Shown here piece after piece: positions 61,001-64,000 of a stretch of 64,000 nt of DNA; positions within the stretch are counted from its first letter, which is position 1; each line of letters starts with the position of its first letter. The notes under the pieces were generated by a model. The model made no database searches. It was not told where the DNA came from and saw nothing but the letters and a program-made list of their open reading frames with translations. A program made the position numbers and the translations under genes. The DNA lies in contig NZ_JBBODF010000001.1 in assembly GCF_038002825.1 (NCBI RefSeq), positions 6,386,001-6,450,000 of the forward strand. The letters run 5' to 3'. The DNA comes from Paenibacillus sp. FSL H8-0048 (lineage in GTDB: Bacteria > Bacillota > Bacilli > Paenibacillales > Paenibacillaceae).

Positions 61001-62155
61001 AGGGATCTGCCGCGCACGGTGTCCGGCTGGGCCGCGATGCAGGGCCGCGAGGAACTGCTGCTGGCGGATCACCTGCTGGCCAGGGGCCGCAGCTATCTGG
61101 ACTGGGTGGGGCCAGCGCTGATCCGCCACCCTGCCGCTGCTATTCTGCGCAAGCTGGCAGGCAGTGAGGGACCGGTATCCACAGTGCTGCATGGCGATGA
61201 GTCGAACTGGAGCATTACGGTGACTGGTGCAGCGGAGCTTAGCCCGGGTGCCTTTCTTGCCGGGGACGGCGATCAGGACAAAAACGAACAACGCCGGGTG
61301 ATGCTGGAGGCGCTCCGCAGGGGCAGGGCGGTGTCAACACCCGAGACCTTGGCAGCTGCGCAGATTGCAGAGAGACTGGGCTGGACTTACCGGTATGCGG
61401 CAGCGTCAAGCATCCCTGCTAAGACCTCGGTCACCGAGCTCAAGGGGTTATTGTCGATGCAGGAGCAGCCGTCGTACGACCAGCTGGAGGAGCGGAAGCT
61501 CCCAGGTAGGCCGGATGAACGGAACGAACGCGGGTATAGGGACAGCCTGCATCTCCAGCGGCCGAAATTCATGGAAAAACGGGGACTTACCCCTGCCGAG
61601 CGCGGAACGGCCTACCATACGGTGATGCAGCATATTCCGCTGGATGAGCCGGTAGACCGGTCTGTGCTGGAGGCTACGCTTGTGCGTCTTGAAAGGCTTG
61701 CGATCCTTAGCAGGGAACAGGCGGAAGCGGTAGTGCTGGAGGAAGTAGAGCAGTTCTGCCGGAGTGAGCTGGGCCACAGACTCTTCCACTCTGCCTGGAA
61801 GACCAGAGAACAGCCCTTCAGCTACACAATGCCAGCCGGTGAAGCCTACCGGGGGCTTGACTATCTGGATGAAGCGGCTGCCGGACTTGCGGATGAGCCG
61901 GGCGGCGGTGATTTTGCGGAGACGGTACTGATTCAAGGGGTGATCGACTGCCTGTTCCGGGAAGAGGGACGGCTGATTCTGCTGGATTACAAAACAGATC
62001 ATATCCCTCCGCACGGGGATGGGCTGGCACAGCTGTCGGACAAATACCGTTTCCAGCTGGAGCTGTACAGCAAGGCTCTGCTGGATATTCTGGGCGAGCC
62101 GGTCAGCGAGGTTTGGCTGTACTTTTTCGACGGCGGACATGCTGTGAGATTGTGA
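57998..62155 (+). CDS. addA: AddAB helicase-nuclease subunit A
   Basis: UvrD-type 3'-5' helicase fused to a nuclease; processes double-strand ends for RecA recombination. The 1385-residue protein has Q motif WSDDQWRAI, Walker A AAAGSGKTAVLVERI (about 36-50), VDRLLVATFTKAAASEMRQRI, Walker B VLLDEYQDTNSVQEEI, VGDMKQSIYRFRLAEPGLF, RIMTIHKSKGLEFPVVF and LYVGLTRPRDKMIL. The C-terminal nuclease has TAYHTVMQHI and LLDYKTDHI. It is somewhat longer than B. subtilis AddA (about 1230) because of acidic inserts around 575-605 and 750-795. The GTG at 57998 follows GGAGGAGAG within the end of addB. Confidence 0.96.
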   Translation: MSTRPVPETKPEGSLWSDDQWRAIAESGSDILVAAAAGSGKTAVLVERIIRKISNEEAGFSVDRLLVATFTKAAASEMRQRIREALERKLEEDSEGGNEYLRRQLALLGRASITTLHSFCLEVIRRYYQMIPIDPGFRILNEHEAEMMRQELLEELLEEKYGEVAGDGEDTLFVQLADWFSGERSDDAVHSLIQRLHDFARSHPWPAQWLRDTAADFALPDAEALSHTPWVQSILAEARLTLKGAISQLEQGREIALQPGGPAPYAENLAADLEMAQGLLDAVDSQPWAGLYDIFMEISFGKLKPCKKDATVPLLQESVKAIRDQVKKSLLELQKSLFGRPAESFLGELHTAAPLMQELAETVIAFGERYRLEKAGRGLVDFSDLEHYCLQILRHPDSQPGHSLPSDAAMEYRSQFDEVLLDEYQDTNSVQEEIVRLISREAPGNRFMVGDMKQSIYRFRLAEPGLFLDKYRRFSNELSYGDKPDGRAEANLGLEGQEDGLVIDLARNFRSRLEVVNAVNMVFRQIMDSNVAEISYDERAELVYGANFPGAEEKGPDTYFAPELLLIDKGSSSPGPADEAAEDDELPLLELEAAESETAQLEARAIARRISQMTGMTGGEPLLIYDKGLRIMRPVVYGDIVILLRSARVWTPLMIEELRGEGIPAYGDQNKGYFQATEVEIALSLLQIVDNPRQDIPLAGVLRSPVVNLREEELAKVRLCSRGTFYDALVAASEAGAALRDDPPDLFGEAGLLAGQDAGTGDTAGETAAASELTPSSGNEGVQEDIIDGTDASAALRDIPLTLQRKLKAFLDMLENWRNAARQGSLSELIWRIYRESGYLEWVGGLPGGFQRQNNLKALYDRAVQFENETSARGLFRFLVFISRLRENGGDLGVAGGSSEEAGGVRIMTIHKSKGLEFPVVFLAGMAKMFNRQDLHSPFLMHKELGFGPRFVERETRVSYPTLPYLAINRRSRLELLAEEMRVLYVGLTRPRDKMILVGTVRDLPRTVSGWAAMQGREELLLADHLLARGRSYLDWVGPALIRHPAAAILRKLAGSEGPVSTVLHGDESNWSITVTGAAELSPGAFLAGDGDQDKNEQRRVMLEALRRGRAVSTPETLAAAQIAERLGWTYRYAAASSIPAKTSVTELKGLLSMQEQPSYDQLEERKLPGRPDERNERGYRDSLHLQRPKFMEKRGLTPAERGTAYHTVMQHIPLDEPVDRSVLEATLVRLERLAILSREQAEAVVLEEVEQFCRSELGHRLFHSAWKTREQPFSYTMPAGEAYRGLDYLDEAAAGLADEPGGGDFAETVLIQGVIDCLFREEGRLILLDYKTDHIPPHGDGLAQLSDKYRFQLELYSKALLDILGEPVSEVWLYFFDGGHAVRL

Positions 62156-62350
62156 GTGGGGGGATTGATGCTATAACTGCGGCGGATATAGGTGCTGAGC
62201 GGTAGTTGAGACAAATTATATTCTTGCGGCCTGGCGATCGTTGGATCAAAGAATGAAGTGGCTGCTTACTAAATATGGCTGTTTATCAAAATCACTGTCC
62301 GCCCCAGTCAATGTCCCTTAGAATGATGTGAAATGTTGTACTTATGAGAC
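62156..62350. other. Intergenic region between addA and the insertion sequence
   Basis: No gene, terminator with T run, or clear repeat is visible. The base composition drops towards the insertion sequence. The expected addA terminator was not found, so the IS may have inserted into the downstream flank. Confidence 0.4.
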
Positions 62351-62364
62351 AATTTCATAATTCA
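62351..62364 (+). repeat. Left terminal inverted repeat of the IS
   Basis: AATTTCATAATTCA, identical to the reverse complement of 63987-64000. Confidence 0.88.
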
Positions 62365-62419
62365 AAACCCTTGCTATACCTGGTTTTTTTGAGCATAGAA
62401 AAAGGAGTACCTCCCCAAA

Positions 62420-62457
62420 TTCTCGAAGTTATAGGTGACGAAACCAACACCCGAGAA
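62420..62457 (+). other. Possible protective hairpin in the IS leader
   Basis: TTCTCG (62420-62425) and CGAGAA (62452-62457) can pair just upstream of the AGAGG before the transposase. Such structures in other IS elements block translation from transcripts entering from outside. Six base pairs only, so tentative. Confidence 0.3.
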
Positions 62458-62516
62458 GAAAAGAGGTAATCCCTATCTATTCTATTCGACAAGAAGAACT
62501 GTTTTCCTTTGAGGAA

Positions 62517-63932
62517 TTGCTCCAGATGGCTCCGGAAGATAAATATAGCCAAATCTTTGAACACTTACATTTAGCTCCAGTTCTGTTCGCACTGCGGAAA
62601 AAGAGCCACCGTGGACGGCCTGAAAAACTAAACGTACCTGCCATGATCTACTCGCTGCTGATTGCCAAAATGGAGAACATCGAGTTTGTCTCTGCCTTGG
62701 TCCGGCGATTGAATCATAGCCACGAATTTCGAGTCCAGTGCCGGTTTACGGGCTCGGACAATATTCCCAGTCAGGCCTCCTATTCTCGTTTGATTCATGC
62801 CCTAGCGCAAACGGGAATGCTGGAACAACTTCAGGATCGCCTAGTCACCTCTGCCCTAGAAGAAGGTTTTGTGAGCGGCACCCATCTGGCTGTGGATTCC
62901 TCGATGGTTGAGGCATGGGATTGCCAATTTAGCGAATCAGCCTCCAAGCGTCGTGCGGCTCGCCGGGAGCAAAAGAAAGGCGAAGCTCCGGTGGCCGAAC
63001 AACTTCAGCTCGAACATCAAGAGCCTGAGCCGAAGGCGGTGAACGCGCCGCTGAAGAAACCCAGGTACAGCAAGCCAGGTCGTCCATCCCAGGCCGAAAA
63101 GGAACGTCGGCGCGAGGAAATGGAAGCCTATGAACAAAGTCTCGGACCGTTCCAGAAAACCATTGAAGCGATGTTGCCGTACACGTACGATGAACTGCTG
63201 ACCGAGTTGCCCCGGCATGCTGCGCGTTGTGACAAGAAAAATACGAAGGGCCGAATGACCAGCTATTACGGGTTCAAGGCGAATCTGCTGGTCGACACGG
63301 ACAGCCAGTATATCCTCAGTGGGCTCTTTAGTTCGGCCAATCCGAATGACCAGCGTATGGCGGTCGTCCTTCTCAAAGGCCTGCTCCTAAAGTTTCCGAT
63401 GCTAAAGGTCAAGCATATCTTGGGCGACAAAGGCTACGACTGCGCGGCAATCTACCAGTTGATTCATACGCTCGGCGCCTATCCTGCGATTTCCCTGATT
63501 CACCATAAAGACCCGCCTGCAGGAATGAATCTGGATTACACGCCGGTGTGCGCTCAAGGACATACGTACCGTTACGACAGTTTTGATGCCAAGTATGAGA
63601 CCCTGAAGTACACCCGGCCTAGCGAATGCAAAGGCTGTGAGCTTTCCGGTTCCGATTGCCAAAAAGTGTTTAAAATTCGCATGCAAACGGATTTGCGGTT
63701 GCACACTTATCCCGCCAGAGGTAGCGAAAGTTTTACCACCCTGTACAACAAGCGGACGGCCGTGGAGCGTGTGTTTGCCTATCTCAAAGAGTATTTCGGG
63801 ATGAAACGCACACGTCACCGGGGTGTCCGGGCAAGTGTCGATTTCCAGCTCAGTACGCTCGCGTACAATTTGAGTAAGTTTGCATTAGACAAATTGAATC
63901 AGCAGTTGAGAGACTCCCAGCAAGTGGCCTGA
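62517..63932 (+). CDS. DDE transposase
   Basis: A transposase of 471 residues from the TTG at 62517. The N-terminal region is DUF772-like (RGRPEKLNVPAMIYSLLIAKMENIEFVSALVRRLNHSHEFRVQCRF). The DDE core has Asp in HLAVDSSMVEAWD, Asp in HILGDKGYDCAAIY and Glu in YNKRTAVERVFAYLKEYFGMKRTRHRG. A cysteine cluster (SECKGCELSGSDC) before the last Glu is typical of IS1182-like enzymes. In-frame codons upstream (from 62475) read IYSIRQEELFSFEELLQ and look like part of the protein. They have no ATG, GTG or TTG, but AGAGG lies 8 nt before ATC at 62475. The gene appears intact. Confidence 0.9.
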   Translation: MLQMAPEDKYSQIFEHLHLAPVLFALRKKSHRGRPEKLNVPAMIYSLLIAKMENIEFVSALVRRLNHSHEFRVQCRFTGSDNIPSQASYSRLIHALAQTGMLEQLQDRLVTSALEEGFVSGTHLAVDSSMVEAWDCQFSESASKRRAARREQKKGEAPVAEQLQLEHQEPEPKAVNAPLKKPRYSKPGRPSQAEKERRREEMEAYEQSLGPFQKTIEAMLPYTYDELLTELPRHAARCDKKNTKGRMTSYYGFKANLLVDTDSQYILSGLFSSANPNDQRMAVVLLKGLLLKFPMLKVKHILGDKGYDCAAIYQLIHTLGAYPAISLIHHKDPPAGMNLDYTPVCAQGHTYRYDSFDAKYETLKYTRPSECKGCELSGSDCQKVFKIRMQTDLRLHTYPARGSESFTTLYNKRTAVERVFAYLKEYFGMKRTRHRGVRASVDFQLSTLAYNLSKFALDKLNQQLRDSQQVA

Positions 63933-63986
63933 TTTTTTTAAAAAATATGACCTTAGATTTTGGACCAATCTTGCTTTTCAGTAAAC

Positions 63987-64000
63987 TGAATTATGAAATT
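63987..64000 (-). repeat. Right terminal inverted repeat of the IS
   Basis: Reverse complement of the left repeat; it touches the window end. Confidence 0.88.

Larger units (their letters stand above)
62351..64000 (+). mobile_element. Insertion sequence, IS1182/IS5-type DDE element
   Basis: A transposase gene flanked by perfect 14-bp terminal inverted repeats: AATTTCATAATTCA at 62351-62364 and its reverse complement at 63987-64000. The element is at least 1650 bp. The window stops exactly at the right repeat, so the outermost bases and the target duplication cannot be checked. The repeat might extend outward by a few bases (left flank GAGAC). Confidence 0.85.

Noticed and set aside
62156..62350. 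Remnant coding sequence between addA and the IS
   Set aside because: All frames are interrupted and none resembles a protein I know.
1..64000. CRISPR arrays, tRNA, rRNA or prophage modules
   Set aside because: No regularly spaced direct repeats, no tRNA-like cloverleaf or CCA end, and no phage structural genes were seen on reading both strands.

Overview
The window looks like the chromosome of a spore-forming, moderately GC-rich Firmicute, most probably Paenibacillus. Three things point there: sporulation genes (gpr, spoIIP), an S-layer-anchored protease, and a gene order close to the Bacillus subtilis yqe/hrcA region (holA, rpsT, gpr, spoIIP, lepA, hemW, hrcA-grpE-dnaK-dnaJ, prmA, rsmE, mtaB). 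TTG and GTG starts behind strong AGGAGG sites are frequent. No rRNA, tRNA or CRISPR array was found.

Layout. 1-1.2 kb: minus-strand nrdI-nrdE, cut by the window edge, behind a promoter with two NrdR-box-like sites. 1.65-3.3 kb: an ECF sigma / anti-sigma pair. 3.4-16.9 kb: a carbohydrate locus with a LacI-type regulator, a YesM/YesN-type two-component system, an ABC sugar importer (binding protein and two permeases, no ATPase), a GH130-type protein, a secreted beta-helix glycanase with a CBM6-like tail, then divergent KDG kinase and KDPG aldolase. The last two suggest that uronate-containing glycans are the substrate. 17.1-19.3 kb: a small orphan gene and a second ECF sigma / anti-sigma pair.

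19.6-33.5 kb: the conserved housekeeping and sporulation block and the HrcA-controlled chaperone operon with a perfect CIRCE element. An N-acetylglutamate-synthase-like acetyltransferase sits between hemW and hrcA, with two ARG-box-like sites lying over its promoter. 33.6-43.8 kb: an accessory block separates dnaJ from prmA. It holds degenerate repeats, a 1380-residue subtilase with three SLH domains, small envelope or spore-type proteins, a soluble PAS-chemoreceptor protein, a third ECF sigma / anti-sigma pair and a 3-methyladenine glycosylase. 43.9-47.9 kb: prmA, an M50 peptidase, rsmE and mtaB.

48.2-54.2 kb: a secreted multi-Ig-like protein, an Rpn-type PD-(D/E)XK protein that seems to use an ATT start, a Na/Pi cotransporter-type protein, and an RlmI-type methyltransferase. 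54.4-62.2 kb: addB-addA recombination nuclease/helicase, with a LexA-like site upstream. 62.35-64.0 kb: an insertion sequence with 14-bp terminal inverted repeats; the right repeat coincides with the window end.

I found no unmistakable new multi-gene system. The most interesting signals are: the ARG-box control of the acetyltransferase; a 67-68-bp leader shared by kdgK and prmA; two genes whose conserved-looking N-termini have no canonical start codon; the three-unit repeat behind dnaJ; and the accessory block that splits dnaJ from prmA.
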